Shown here one piece after another: positions 1-8,889 of a stretch of DNA of 64,000 nucleotides; within the stretch, counting starts at the first letter, position 1; the number at the start of each line of letters is the position of its first letter. This stretch comes from Alitta virens. Its lineage: Eukaryota > Annelida > Polychaeta > Phyllodocida > Nereididae. The DNA is taken from contig OW028579.1 in assembly GCA_932294295.1 (NCBI GenBank), forward strand, positions 31,755,250 through 31,819,249, in the 5' to 3' direction. The notes under the pieces are model-generated. The model saw only the letters and a list, made by a program, of their open reading frames with translations, had not been told where the DNA came from and did not search any database. The translations under genes and the position numbers were made by a program.

Positions 1-1065
1 GCAATGTGTCTTCAATAAGGAGGGTATTGCCTTTTTCAGTACAGAATGAAGCAAACAATACAAGGAACCAATCATCATATAGAAAACAATTTATACATCA
101 CTGTGGGGAAAATGTGCCATGTCATCTCAGTGATAGATGGCAATGTTTCCACTTCTTCAGTACCAGAATTATCAAGTCGTCAAGAAGAGGCTAATACAAG
201 GCTGTTCCTTTACACACATCATGCATCCAGTACAGGGTAGATAGGTAGATAGATATGGAAAGTACAGCCCTCTAAGGCAAGTCCTTGCCACTATTGAGGG
301 TTGATTGATGAGGTGAGAGAGAGAGGAGTCCATCCATGTTACACATTTACCCCATGGTTTGGATCTTTTACTTGCCTCTGCATAGAAACCAAGAACAAGG
401 AACCGCCAATTTAATGTCTCATCCTTAGACATCCAGCTAGGATGTTGCTCATGAAGGGTGCCGGAGCCCGGGATTGAACCCGGGTCCTTCAGAGGAGTAG
501 GCGAGCATCTTACTACTAGACCACCCAGCTGCATCAGCTGGTACAATACCAGTCATTCTGAAAAGCTCTGACCCTGATGTTGAGGACCTTGCTTTGTATT
601 TCCACTTTAAGATTGCAGCCCATCTGTATTTGCTCACATAATCAGCTTCTAAAGCTGGGTTGATTGATATGAGTGACCTGGGCCAATCACAGGGTGAATC
701 GGTTTGTGCTGCCTTGCTAGGTCTCAGGCTGTGACAGGCTGTGATACTAGTAGCTGTTTCAGCGACAAAGGAAAAAACAATTGGAATTGAGAACTTAGCC
801 AATACAAAGGATCATTTGGTGATGCATTTCCTGTTAATGCTGAAGTTCACAAGTTGTGTGGGAAGTTCACCTTGCATTTGTACATAACCAAAGACAAATC
901 ATCAGTCAATGTAGAAACCTTGTATGTTTTGTTCTACCAAAAATCATTGCAATCACAGTAGTTGCCACCTACAGAAGATGCACTTAAACTGCACATTCAA
1001 AGAGCAAATCATCAAACATTTATTTTGAAAATGCTCTTCATTAAGATACCAGATTCAGGTCTCAA
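1..1065 (+). pseudogene. Decayed gene of the repetitive metazoan 'QEEADTR / TGCDT' protein family, split by a SINE
   Basis: Three conceptual segments fit one family. At about 46-234 the reading contains SSRQEEANTRLFLYTHHASS. At 546-640 it reads SSDPDVEDLALYFHFK. At 701-1020 it has VTGCDTSSCFSDKGK, then VNVETLYVLFYQKS and LPPTEDALKLHIQRANHQ. From memory, these motifs in this order mark a family of long uncharacterised proteins, multicopy in cnidarians, fish and other animals and probably transposon-associated; its biochemical role is unknown to me. The copy has in-frame stops (after NNW, and after SLQSQ), a frameshift near 725, and a SINE inserted at 235-540. The left end is cut by the window edge. 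It is almost certainly non-functional. Confidence 0.6.
235..540 (-). mobile_element. tRNA-derived SINE (family 1), inverted, inside the pseudogene
   Basis: On the minus strand the element starts with a tRNA-like head (GCAGCTGGGTGGTCTAGTAG as A-box region, GGTTCAATCCC as B box). It continues into a body (GTCTATGCAGAGGCAAGTAAAAGATCC..., ATGGGGTAAATGTG) shared with the copy at 52.77 kb, and ends in a TATC-rich tail. GTACA flanks it at 230-234 and 541-545, a likely short target duplication. Removing it brings the two pseudogene parts together. Confidence 0.7.
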
Positions 1066-1374
1066 TGGCTGGAAAGCAGCAGAATATTTGTCAATTTGCT
1101 GGACATCCATGTGTTTACTGCATAGCATTTAGGTTATGTTGAGTTCATGAAAGCTAATGATTGATGGTGTCCCACAATAAACTTTAAACACTTATAATAC
1201 CTTGCTTTATTCTGACTATCGTTTTGGATGATTAAATATATATGTCTGTTATTTTCATAGCATCCATCAGAAACGTGATATAAGTATGATATTAATATCA
1301 CTGTAAAGACAAACATTTTGGCTTCAATGTAATATGTCACTTTATTAATTTAGATTAAGATCTGGGCAAGTAAA

Positions 1375-1455
1375 TGTGGCCTCCAACCCTTATCTCATCA
1401 TTACGCCTGCCTCTGGTAGCTAGCCATATAAACTTGCAAAGTTTCAGACCAGTGG
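1375..1455 (+). mobile_element. SINE family 1, 3' tail fragment
   Basis: The stretch TTATCTCATCATTACGCCTG through GCCATATAAACTTG...TTTCAGACC matches the 3' tail seen in SINE family 1 copies near 26.1 and 49.15 kb. No tRNA head is present, so it is a 5'-truncated remnant. Confidence 0.5.
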
Positions 1456-1567
1456 CGTAGAGATAATAGACGACAAATAAAAGCAATACCAGTTTTCATA
1501 AGCACCGTCTCCAAACTTTTAATTTGTTTCAGAATGTCTAGAAATTAACTTGTTTTTGAAATTCCAG

Positions 1568-1630
1568 GGTCATGGGGAAGGTCAACTGCGGTTCCAGTTT
1601 CATTCGACACCGATCAAGTAATTTGTACAT
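1568..1630 (+). CDS. FN2 gene 1, most 5' exon seen (weakest exon)
   Basis: Acceptor TTCCAG precedes and donor GTAAGT follows a 63-nt open stretch with phase 1 at both ends. It encodes about 21 residues ending VICT. A 'Cys, one residue, phase-1 junction' ending recurs in linker exons of both FN2 genes (FCK, YCA, FCN, YCR, YCV), which supports the exon. Homology is not recognisable. Confidence 0.5.
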
Positions 1631-4600
1631 GTAAGTGAAATAAGTATTAGGTGTGGTTCCTCATCATCGACTAGAAAAATTAGATTAACCATCAGTTTAA
1701 AAAGTTAAGTTTCCAACCTTCATTATGTACTATGTAGTAATATATACCCTCTGCGACAATGCGAAGTGATGCCATCTATACAAGGTATTAAAACGGAGAA
1801 CTAACATAATGGAATACTAAACTGGTATTTCTAGGATATGTGCCTTATCCATGGCCAATTGTGCCACGTGCTTTTTTCATGCATTTGGATAAACGCATGC
1901 AAAAACGCATGGTTTTTGCCTCATTATATTTAGCTAAAAACCATGCCTTTATCCTTCTCATGGCAAACGCACATGGCACATTTGGCCATGTCGGTATCAG
2001 GGGGCCGGACCATTTGAAGTATGATATTGTGTTATATTTATGAATATGTATGCCATTGTTTAACATTCTATGCATTTATATTGTAAATGGTCCATAAAAT
2101 CTTTATTTAATTTTCATTAGAATGATAAGTAATGATCGTGTCTACACCAATACTATCTTGTTAAACTGCAAAACATGTATTACATAATGTCCAGACTTAT
2201 TTCACTCACAGCTTATACAGTCAATGTTAATGGATATGACGGTACCAAAGGAGAGGCTTGTCTACCTTCATTCCAATGGAAAGGACAGACATACACAAAG
2301 TGCACAGAGGCTGACTGGGACACTCACTGGTGTATTATTACAGGTGGCACTAACTGGGCTGAATGTCCTCGTAAGTATAGATAGATAGTTAGATAGATAG
2401 ATAGATAGATAGATATACAGATAGATAGATAGATAGAAAGATTAATAGATAGATAGATAGAAAGATAAATAGATAGATAGATAGATAAATAGATAGACAG
2501 ACAAAATTTACAATTATTAAAAAAAACACCTTGATTTTACATAAGCCGATTAACTATGTTATCAGCAGGAGTGGAAAAAATGATGAACTACCACCATTTG
2601 ATGAAACAAATACATAAGACCCCTCTTATGTTAATGATGAATACAATTCTCACCGTTATGTACTTTGTACTTTACCTCCTTTACGGCCAAATACAAGAAG
2701 TTGGAAACCAAACTCATAGACTTGGAAGCTAAGCTCCAGATGACGTCATGTGAATCCAGGACTACCACTGGGTGGCTAAGGGAGTCACTTGGCCAATAGG
2801 AGTCCTGGATTCACATGATATCATGTGGAGTTTAGCTTGCAAGACCATAGATTTGTTTCCAAGTCATTGAATTTAGCCGAAAACTATTTCCTTTTTTTTT
2901 TTACAGTCACCACAGCAGACCAATGTTCATCTGCTGAAACATCAAGCCCTACACCACCACCACCGCAGTCATCCACTAAGAAAGTCACGCCACCACCAGA
3001 AAGACCAACTCAACCACCACAAAAGGTCACTCAACCACCACCAAAGGTTACCCAACCACCACAAAAGGTCACTCAACCACCACAAAAGGTTACCCAGCCA
3101 CCACAACAACAATTTTGTAAAAGTATGTGATTTATGTTAACACTATCAATTGAATTGTAAAAATATAGTTATTCCCAGATAGCATTATTAATTGGGACAA
3201 CATTATTTCTATATTGGCCACCATCACAACAACATTATATCAACGTCACCAACATTGAACGGATGTTGTCCCAATTAGGAATGCATACCTGATGTCATTG
3301 AACAATTTCAATAAATGTTGAAAACCAGTAAAAACCTATTGTAAGTTTAAAGTTAGATCATTTACAGCCAATTTCATAGACTTGGAAACTAAACTTCAGA
3401 GGACCTGAATCCAGGAAATCCAGGATTCCCATTAGCAGGGAGACCGTCTTAGCCAATGAGAGTCGTGGATTGACATGACGTCTTCTGGTGTATTGGCTGT
3501 AAGTAATTTGCTTATACAATGCACAACTACATATAACCTAAAAGAAGTGGCATTTTCTTTACTTGACAGCTTACACAGTAAATGTGATGGGAAATGAGGG
3601 GAGCAGAGGAGGACCTTGCCTTACTTCTTTTTCCTACAAGAATGTCGTTTACAACACATGCACCAAGACTGACTGGCGAACTCACTGGTGCTTTATTGGG
3701 GACAACAAGTGGGCTGAGTGTGTGGGCAAGTTATTTTTATTTATTATCTTCAATTCATTCGATTTCAAGTGAAAAGAAAGTTAATGATAAATAAATTAGG
3801 GACCCAAAACAGGTGCTCAAGGAGCACTGGAGAGAATGCACAATCTTATTGGACTTATCGAGCTGGCCAATCATAATATTGTTTTTACATAGGTCTAAGT
3901 CTCTATTCATATCTCAGCCATTGGTACATGTTACCTTAGTTCCAATGCAATTGTTTTAATAGTAATTTTGACATTATCACAATTGTTTTGGAGGTTGATT
4001 TTGGTCAACTGCATTGAAACATGTGATATCGCCTTTTGATAGAATGTTTTATTTTTAATTTGATTGTTATGTACACCCAAGTCAAAATATAAATTCAAAC
4101 GTTTTGCTATATATTTACAAATGAGAGTGAATTCAGTAACTTTCAAATTTTACTATTGTTGTAAATCAGGTAAACATCACAACAGACATCTAAGGTCACG
4201 TGTAACCATGACATTATATATCAAATTTTTCTATATTTTTTTTAGCGGCCCCATGCAATAACCAACCCCTAAAGTCAACTCCACCGCAACCTGTTGTCAC
4301 CAACCCGCGAGTTCCTGTGACAAATCCTGCAAATCCTATTTCGCCTCAAGTCACCAATGGAGTCAACGGTGTATCCCAAGGAGTGACAATTTCACCCACA
4401 AGAATTGCAGGCAACCCTCGGTCAACCTTTTTCAATAATATCCCAGTATCAACAGCTGCAAGAAGGCCAGGTGGGCAGCCTTCAACTCCACCCAGAGGTA
4501 ACATTGTCATTCTTGATTATCATCATTGTAATAAAGACTATAGGGAATTATTTAATTTCTTAATAAAGAGTGTGATGTCATTGTTTTCTGCTGTGTTTGC

Positions 4601-7600
4601 ATAAATTCCATGCTTCATTTCACCATAAAACATGTAAAAAAATGTTCAAGCCAAGAATAATCATTCCAGACGTCGTTCGGATGAGGCGTTAAATTCGTGG
4701 TCCCTTGTACATGATAGGACTTAAGCAGTTTTGATAATTTGGATGACCACATTTAGTTTCTGCCTTGCTAGAGATGAGTAAGAAAACTTTCCAAAGATGC
4801 TTAAACATTCTCATGAGCATCAGTTTTACGGAACTGACCTGGTCTGTCCTCCCAGACCCCCAACTTCTGCGCTTAATGCCGGAAGGCTGACCTCCTGTTA
4901 CACTACTATAGTATTACGATCCAGGGGAACACAACTACCTCGCCCACTAGAACTTGGCTGGTGGGCAGCTGCTCTTAAGCTTACTGTTAGAGTGCAAGAA
5001 AGTTGCACACAAGACTACTGATTGATAATTTATGTATGCTTTACTTAAATGTTTTCCAGGTCTTGTTGGCGTGACTAATGGACTCAATGATATCACAAGA
5101 GGCATACAGCCAAATACTGCAGCAGTCAACACAGGTATCTACTGACTTATATGTCAATCTCATTTGCTTTTATAAGAGTCTTTACCAGAGAAAATATACT
5201 GATTCGTTTTGGTTCATATTTAGACTATATTAATGTAGATATTAATAAATACAAGTAAAACATCTAAAAAGTATAGTAATTTCTTTTATTCCAGACTTAC
5301 CATCTCAACCAGTAACCAGGCCAGCTCCTACCCCTGCCGCACCCAGGGGACAGCCTTCTACCCCTGCAAGACAAAACACACCTCCTGCTGGACAGAACAC
5401 ACCACCTGCTGGACAGAACACACCACCTGCTGGACAGAACACACCACCTGCTGGACAGAGCACACCTCCTGCTGGACAGAACACTCCACCAAGTGGAGGT
5501 TCAGGGCAAGTGCCAACTGAGTCACCTCATAAAAACCAACCAGTTGCCGCAGACTATTGTGCAGGTAAAATGATAAAATGCCAATACAAAAATGTTTCCT
5601 TGAAACATAATACAGCGAAAAACTTCAAAAACATAAAAAAAACTATATATTAAAAAACGAAAGAAAGGATGAATGAACAAAAATGTCATCATGTCATCGA
5701 GTTTCTGATTTTCGCATCAATATATTTTGGCCTTTGCTCTTAAATTCGAACACTTACAAGTGATACAGAAAATGGTCCTCATTTGGAAATGGTTTTTCAG
5801 ACCGTACAACAGGTGGCACTGCTTTTAGTGGCCCATGTGCCCCCTCGTGGTCATATAATGGAACTTCATACACAGGATGTGCAACCATTGGACGTGACAA
5901 GTAAAAGCTATATATTTCTTTCATTCTCATGGTTTTGTCAAATAAGCCATACTTTCTTCTGAAATTCATAACGCGTGTCAAAAAAATAATTATACCTCAT
6001 TTTATGGCTTTTTAATTCAATTTTCAGACCATGGTGTTCAACAACTGAGAATTATGCGGGGACATGGGGTTTCTGCCTCAGTAAGTTCTGCAAAGAAAAG
6101 GAAAAATAATTGTGTCTAAATAAGCATTTGCGCATGACATTCAAAACTCTGTAAATGTAGATTATTTTAGAAAAGAATAATTAAAAATATAATGGCACGC
6201 ACTGGGAAATTTGTTTATGATATCAGTGGATACACCACTGGATATTCAGAGAAAAAGACAGAAAATAAATAATACTCCGAATATTTTCAGATTTTTAAAC
6301 ATACTTTAATTGGCTTAATTTTAATTTAATTTTTTTTGTCTTCAGAGAAAACTGAGTGCCAGCCATTCTGCAACGGTAAGGTCATAAACAACCGATATTT
6401 TCTGAATATTTCATCAAAATATCTTAAACTATATATACCACAGATAGGATTCCAAATTGGGACAGCGTCATTTCAATATTGGCTGCCGTCAGACCAACAT
6501 CTGACGTTGTGCCAATGTTTGATTGGGAATGCTGTCTGGGACTGTTGTTTTACTTTTTTTTAAAGTGTGCATTTAAATTTAGCTTGCAACGCCCTCTGAC
6601 ATTATTTCCATTATTACAGATTACACACAAGGTGGCAACGGAAGAGGGCTCAAATGCCAGTTTCCTTTCAACTATAACAACATCACCTTCACCAGCTGCA
6701 CAACTTTAGACTATGCTATGTATGAGTTACAGTTATTGTCATGCCACAGTTGTTTCATTAACATAAGTAGGCCTATGGGTAGTTTAACATAAGTCATTAC
6801 AGTCACTAGCATGAAATTCAAAGAAACATCGGTGTAACAATGCTATTGGTCTAAAGCTCAGTCAGCTTATACAACCAACTGTCAGAGGTAGATGTAATGA
6901 TGAGATGATAAAGCTTGGAGTTTAACTTGGCTCTTTATTGGCTGCTCACTACCATCCAGATTCTAGACCCTAAGCACAACAAGGGCAATGATTGGGTTGA
7001 TGGGTTTAAGTTGTGCTATATATTATAGGGCCTGCAAGTCACACGTGATTGCTGCTTGCTTGTCTCCGAACAATTGCAGATGCCACCATCAGCCAATTGA
7101 TGAGGTCAATGCACCCTTTTCACACTGCAGCCATGTTGGTATTTTTGCCTCCTTGAACTCCTTTTGATCACATCATATATTAAGACATCATTACTTTTCC
7201 ATTGTTCTTGCACTCTGTGACCTCACCATGGCCATAGTCTACTGATGACGTCACAATAATATATCTGAGTGCAAAGAGAGGTCAATGAGGCAAAACTGCC
7301 AAAATGGCTGCTGCGTGAAAAGGGTGTATGAGTAAAATGTGCCTATTGGTGACATCATCAATTGTTTGGAGAAAGTCAAGCAACAAATTTAAAATATAAC
7401 TTGCAAGCCCTAAATATTATATGCAATGGAATACATTCTTTTAGTTGTAGCAATGGGCAGCAGCAACAGTAGTAGTAATAGTAATAAAAGATAAGATAAA
7501 ACTTCACAGTCAGTGGTGATATAAAACAAAGAACACAAGCCGCGATAGCTTTTAACTGTGATAGTCCACAGTGAATAACCCTGTATCTTGTTTAATATGT

Positions 7601-8728
7601 CATACTTCTTTTTTCCAAATACAATATTTATCTTGTCTTGTCTGCACTTCTAATTTTTCAGCCCCTGGTGTTCAGTGTCAGAAGATTATCGTGGATATTG
7701 GGGATTATGTGTGTATGGTAAGTTATTTTATATATTAAGCCTTTTTTTTCAAATTTATGATAACTAGCTGATCAACTAGTTTCTTCACTATCAATAGTTC
7801 ATTACAAGTCTAGATTCTATACTATCTTCGGACGCCAAGGGGTGGGTGTTAAAATTCAAACACAGAACTGATAGCGTAACAGTTCTAGCAGGGTGTTACC
7901 CCCGGACCATGGAGTCACTCTTTGGTCTAATGGTCAACGCTCTCACTTCTAATGCATGAGGTCTCAGGTTCAATTCCTGATTTGGGCACTTTCCTCTGTG
8001 AGACATTTCAGAATTGAACCCCGGCCACACCGGTGAGAGTGCTGAATCCCAACCTCTAGACCATCTAGGAGTTCGGGCACTCTCCTCTCAAAAACATTGC
8101 AATATATTTTTTTAAGTGTTATAATTTGATTCAGGCAGCACTTATTACAAAGTGCATTATGACTCAAACTATAGTTGGATTTAAAATTAAATCCAAAAAT
8201 AAAAAGGAGCAGCAGGTCAAACCCCAACTTTCTAGCAGATAAAAAGCTTCTGGGAAACATTTAACTTGGAAGTTCGCAATATTCCTCATTGTAATTGCTG
8301 CTGCTTCTCTGTTACCATATCAAATTGCTATGATGATTGAAAGAAGGTAAAACATTACCATAGGTAAAAAGAGGGGTTTTTATGCTTAAAATGTTGGGGT
8401 TTGACTTCCTAGGAGCATTCATGTCCATTTTGATTTGCTCCTTCAAATGGATATTAATTACGGATCCTACTATAATGCTTAAGGGTGGGGCCTAGTTTAG
8501 TGGTAGCGCGCTGGGCTTCCAACCACTGGGTTCAATTCTGGGTAAAGCCTAAGTTGGTTGACTGTTTCATTCTTCAAATCATTGCCATGGTCCCTGCCTG
8601 TCCTAATTAGCTCATCAGGTGCAGAAATACAGGATGTAAAGCCCTAATCCACCCACCCACCACTATAATGCTATATTAATTATGAACACTTCATTATCTT
8701 TTCAGCGTCGTCTTGTGGCGATCCTTAA
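1568..8728 (+). CDS. Secreted-type mosaic protein with four fibronectin type II modules (13 exons; 5' end not found)
   Basis: Proposed exons: 1568-1630, 2212-2370, 2907-3122, 3570-3725, 4246-4497, 5060-5134, 5295-5564, 5801-5900, 6028-6080, 6346-6375, 6620-6719, 7662-7717, 8706-8728 (stop TAA 8726-8728). All junctions are GT-AG except a GC donor after 3725. Phases are all 1, except phase 2 inside FN2 modules 3 and 4. The joined frame is open for 517 residues. Order: short Cys-containing piece, FN2-1, Pro/Thr/Gln linker, FN2-2, long Pro/Thr linker over three exons, FN2-3, short Cys linker, FN2-4, tail ending ASSCGDP. FN2 modules are about 50-residue, two-disulfide folds that bind collagen, glycans or phosphocholine lipids in known proteins; this ligand cannot be told. 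No signal-peptide exon was found between 1065 and 1568, so it probably lies upstream of the window. No catalytic domain is visible. Confidence 0.82.
1846..1996. mobile_element. Palindromic MITE family B, copy 1
   Basis: TCCATGGCCAATTGTGCCAC, GATAAACGCATGCAAAAACG and CATGGTTTTTGCCTC are mirrored by AGCTAAAAACCATGCCTTTA and CAAACGCACATGGCACATTT. It lies in the first visible intron of FN2 gene 1. Confidence 0.88.
2212..2370 (+). CDS. FN2 gene 1, exon for FN2 module 1 (single-exon type)
   Basis: Acceptor CACTCACAG, donor GTAAGT, phase 1-1, 53 codons. The four FN2 cysteines are spaced C-x13-C-x9-C-x10-C with the conserved aromatic and HWC residues ([18 protein letters not shown]). It opens with YTVNVNG, shared with module 2. 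The last loop is shorter than in modules 3 and 4. Confidence 0.88.
2371..2510. repeat. GATA microsatellite just inside the intron after FN2-1
   Basis: Imperfect (GATA)n with AGAT/AAAT/ACAG interruptions begins about 10 nt after the splice donor and runs to about 2503. Confidence 0.95.
2690..2882. mobile_element. Palindromic MITE family C, copy 1
   Basis: Left arm GGCCAAATACAAGAAGTTGG through CTCCAGATGACGTCATGTGA and CCAGGACTACCACTGG is mirrored on the right by GAGTCCTGGATTCACATGAT, GGAGTTTAGC and TGAATTTAGCC. It lies in the intron immediately before the Pro-rich exon. Other copies are at 3.37, 16.4, 40.7, 41.3 and 47.5 kb. Confidence 0.75.
2907..3122 (+). CDS. FN2 gene 1, Pro/Thr/Gln linker exon
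   Basis: A long pyrimidine tract plus TTTACAG precedes it and GTATGT follows. Phase 1-1, 72 codons. It starts LTTADQCSS, passes through a TPPPP stretch, then 4-5 copies of a seven-residue unit like TQPPQKV, and ends QQFCK. It looks like an extended, possibly O-glycosylated spacer between FN2-1 and FN2-2. An alternative donor at 3117 (GTAAAA), also phase 1, would remove the last two codons. Confidence 0.82.
3007..3108 (+). repeat. Coding 21-bp minisatellite (TQPPQKV units)
   Basis: Units of ACTCAACCACCACAAAAGGT plus one base recur 4-5 times with synonymous and near-synonymous changes. The 21-bp unit keeps frame, so copy number can vary without disrupting the protein. Confidence 0.85.
3173..3292. 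mobile_element. Palindromic MITE family A, copy 1
   Basis: CCCAGATAGCATTATTAATT at the left and GTCCCAATTAGGAATGC at the right are imperfect inverted ends around CAACATTA/TTGGCCACC/CAACGTCACC core words shared with about a dozen other copies in the window. Confidence 0.7.
3365..3499. mobile_element. Palindromic MITE family C, copy 2, bounded by TA
   Basis: The element begins CAGCCAATTTCATAGACTTG and ends GTATTGGCTG, with TA on both sides (3363-3364, 3500-3501). That is consistent with the TA target duplication of Tc1/mariner-type elements. The middle is degenerate. Confidence 0.72.
3570..3725 (+). CDS. FN2 gene 1, exon for FN2 module 2 (single-exon type, GC splice donor)
   Basis: Acceptor CTTGACAG; phase 1-1; 52 codons. 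Cysteine spacing is C-x13-C-x9-C-x9-C ([20 protein letters not shown]). It starts TYTVNVMG like module 1. The phase-1 end falls exactly at G|GCAAGT, a GC donor in otherwise perfect consensus; I see no GT donor keeping phase at this boundary. Confidence 0.85.
4246..4497 (+). CDS. FN2 gene 1, Pro/Thr-rich linker exon
   Basis: Acceptor TTTTTTTTAG, donor GTAACA, phase 1-1, 84 codons. It starts [11 protein letters not shown], is rich in Pro, Thr, Asn and Val, contains [15 protein letters not shown] and ends QPSTPPR. The part around GVNGVSQG resembles [12 protein letters not shown] in the next exon, suggesting an old internal duplication. No known domain. Confidence 0.78.
5060..5134 (+). CDS. FN2 gene 1, short linker exon
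   Basis: Acceptor GTTTTCCAG, donor GTATCT, phase 1-1, 25 codons ([17 protein letters not shown]...). Splice signals, phase and similarity to the preceding exon are the only evidence. Confidence 0.65.
5295..5564 (+). CDS. FN2 gene 1, Pro-rich linker exon with PPAGQNT repeats
   Basis: Acceptor TTTATTCCAG, donor GTAAAA, phase 1-1, 90 codons. A Pro/Ala/Thr-rich start ([16 protein letters not shown]) is followed by five [11 protein letters not shown] heptads, a [11 protein letters not shown] stretch, and AADYCA at the end. Like the other linkers it ends with Cys plus one residue before the junction. Confidence 0.82.
5378..5482 (+). repeat. Coding 21-bp minisatellite (TPPAGQN units)
   Basis: Five consecutive near-identical copies of ACACCACCTGCTGGACAGAA plus C. 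The differences (CCT/CCA, AAC/AGC) show very recent amplification. Confidence 0.93.
5801..6080 (+). CDS. FN2 gene 1, FN2 module 3 (exons 5801-5900 and 6028-6080)
   Basis: The first exon (acceptor TTTTTCAG, donor GTAAAA) encodes [17 protein letters not shown] up to GRD. The second (acceptor ATTTTCAG, donor GTAAGT) resumes [17 protein letters not shown]. Together they give C-x13-C-x9-C-x12-C, the canonical FN2 pattern, with a phase-2 intron just before PWC. Unlike modules 1 and 2 it is split by an intron and lacks the YTVNV lead-in. Confidence 0.88.
6346..6375 (+). CDS. FN2 gene 1, 30-nt Cys linker exon
   Basis: Acceptor TTGTCTTCAG, donor GTAAGG, phase 1-1, ten codons [12 protein letters not shown]2 gene 2 has an equivalent 30-nt exon (NEICAPQYCV) after its second module, and NENCPYFCS is fused to the end of its first. 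The Cys pair probably forms a small disulfide loop between modules. Confidence 0.78.
6438..6545. mobile_element. Palindromic MITE family A, copy 2
   Basis: CAGATAGGATTCCAAATTGG at the left and TTGATTGGGAATGCTGTCTG at the right, with GACAGCGTCATTTCAATATT and CTGACGTTGTGCCAATG between. It lies in the intron after the 30-nt exon. Confidence 0.75.
6620..7717 (+). CDS. FN2 gene 1, FN2 module 4 (exons 6620-6719 and 7662-7717)
   Basis: The first exon (acceptor TTATTACAG) encodes [19 protein letters not shown] to TTLDYA and ends at AT|GTATGA. The second (acceptor TTTTTCAG, donor GTAAGT) gives [18 protein letters not shown]. Spacing C-x13-C-x9-C-x12-C and the QFPF motif are canonical FN2. The phase-2 intron is at the same place as in module 3 and as in gene 2. 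Confidence 0.88.
6845..6925 (-). mobile_element. SINE family 1, 3' tail fragment
   Basis: The run from CTAAAGCTCAGTCAGCTTAT to GATGTAATGATGAGATGATA is the reverse complement of the SINE family 1 tail seen near 26.10-26.19 kb. It is intronic and lacks a head. Confidence 0.5.
7108..7330. mobile_element. Inverted-repeat MITE family D, copy 1
   Basis: CACCCTTTTCACACTGCAGC...TTTTTGCCTC is mirrored by GAGGCAAAACTGCCAAAATG...GTGAAAAGGGTG, inverted ends of about 40 nt around a TGACGTCACAATA core. A second copy is at 55.15 kb. Confidence 0.78.
7905..8085 (+). mobile_element. SINE family 1-like copies, tRNA heads in opposite directions
   Basis: TTTGGTCTAATGGTCAACGC (A box) and GGTTCAATTCC (B box) form a tRNA-like head. 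It is followed by an inverted partner ending CAGAATTGAACCCCGGCCAC...CTCTAGACCATCTAGGAGTT. The two heads suggest two overlapping SINE insertions or a foldback rearrangement in the last intron of FN2 gene 1. Confidence 0.6.
8480..8661 (+). mobile_element. tRNA-derived SINE (family 2) with 11-bp target duplication
   Basis: A head with TAGTTTAGTGGTAGCGCGCT and GGTTCAATTCTGG is followed by the family body (GACTGTTTCATTCTTC, CCATGGTCCCTGCCTGTCCT, GGTGCAGAAATACAGGATGT) and a (CCCA)n tail. ACTATAATGCT flanks it at 8469-8479 and 8662-8672. Confidence 0.85.
8706..8728 (+). CDS. FN2 gene 1, terminal coding exon
   Basis: Acceptor ATCTTTTCAG followed in the expected phase by a short tail ASSCGDP and TAA. 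The final Cys may pair within the tail. Phase agreement and a nearby AATAAA support it; the shortness limits certainty. Confidence 0.68.
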
Positions 8729-8883
8729 AATTACACAAGTATTATCAATTTCATTTCCAAGTGGAAGGACCAAATATACCTCATGGATACATCTCAGAAC
8801 ATTATAATTGGTTTTCATTATGATTTATAACAAACTGCCAATGACTTGCATAGATTTAACCACAAAACTCAAGTAGCATTTTC

Positions 8884-8889
8884 AATAAA
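8884..8889 (+). terminator. Polyadenylation signal AATAAA, FN2 gene 1
   Basis: AATAAA lies about 155 nt after the proposed stop, a normal 3' UTR length, with T/G-rich sequence downstream. Confidence 0.55.

Noticed and set aside
440..540. Apparent tRNA gene with perfect A and B boxes
   Set aside because: It continues into a SINE body shared with 52.77 kb and has no foldable acceptor stem.
172..802. Minus-strand frames of 124 and 117 codons at the left end
   Set aside because: The first lies across the SINE; the second is antisense to the recognised pseudogene.
1065..1567. Signal-peptide exon for FN2 gene 1
   Set aside because: No ATG followed by a hydrophobic stretch and a phase-1 donor exists here; the start is probably outside the window.
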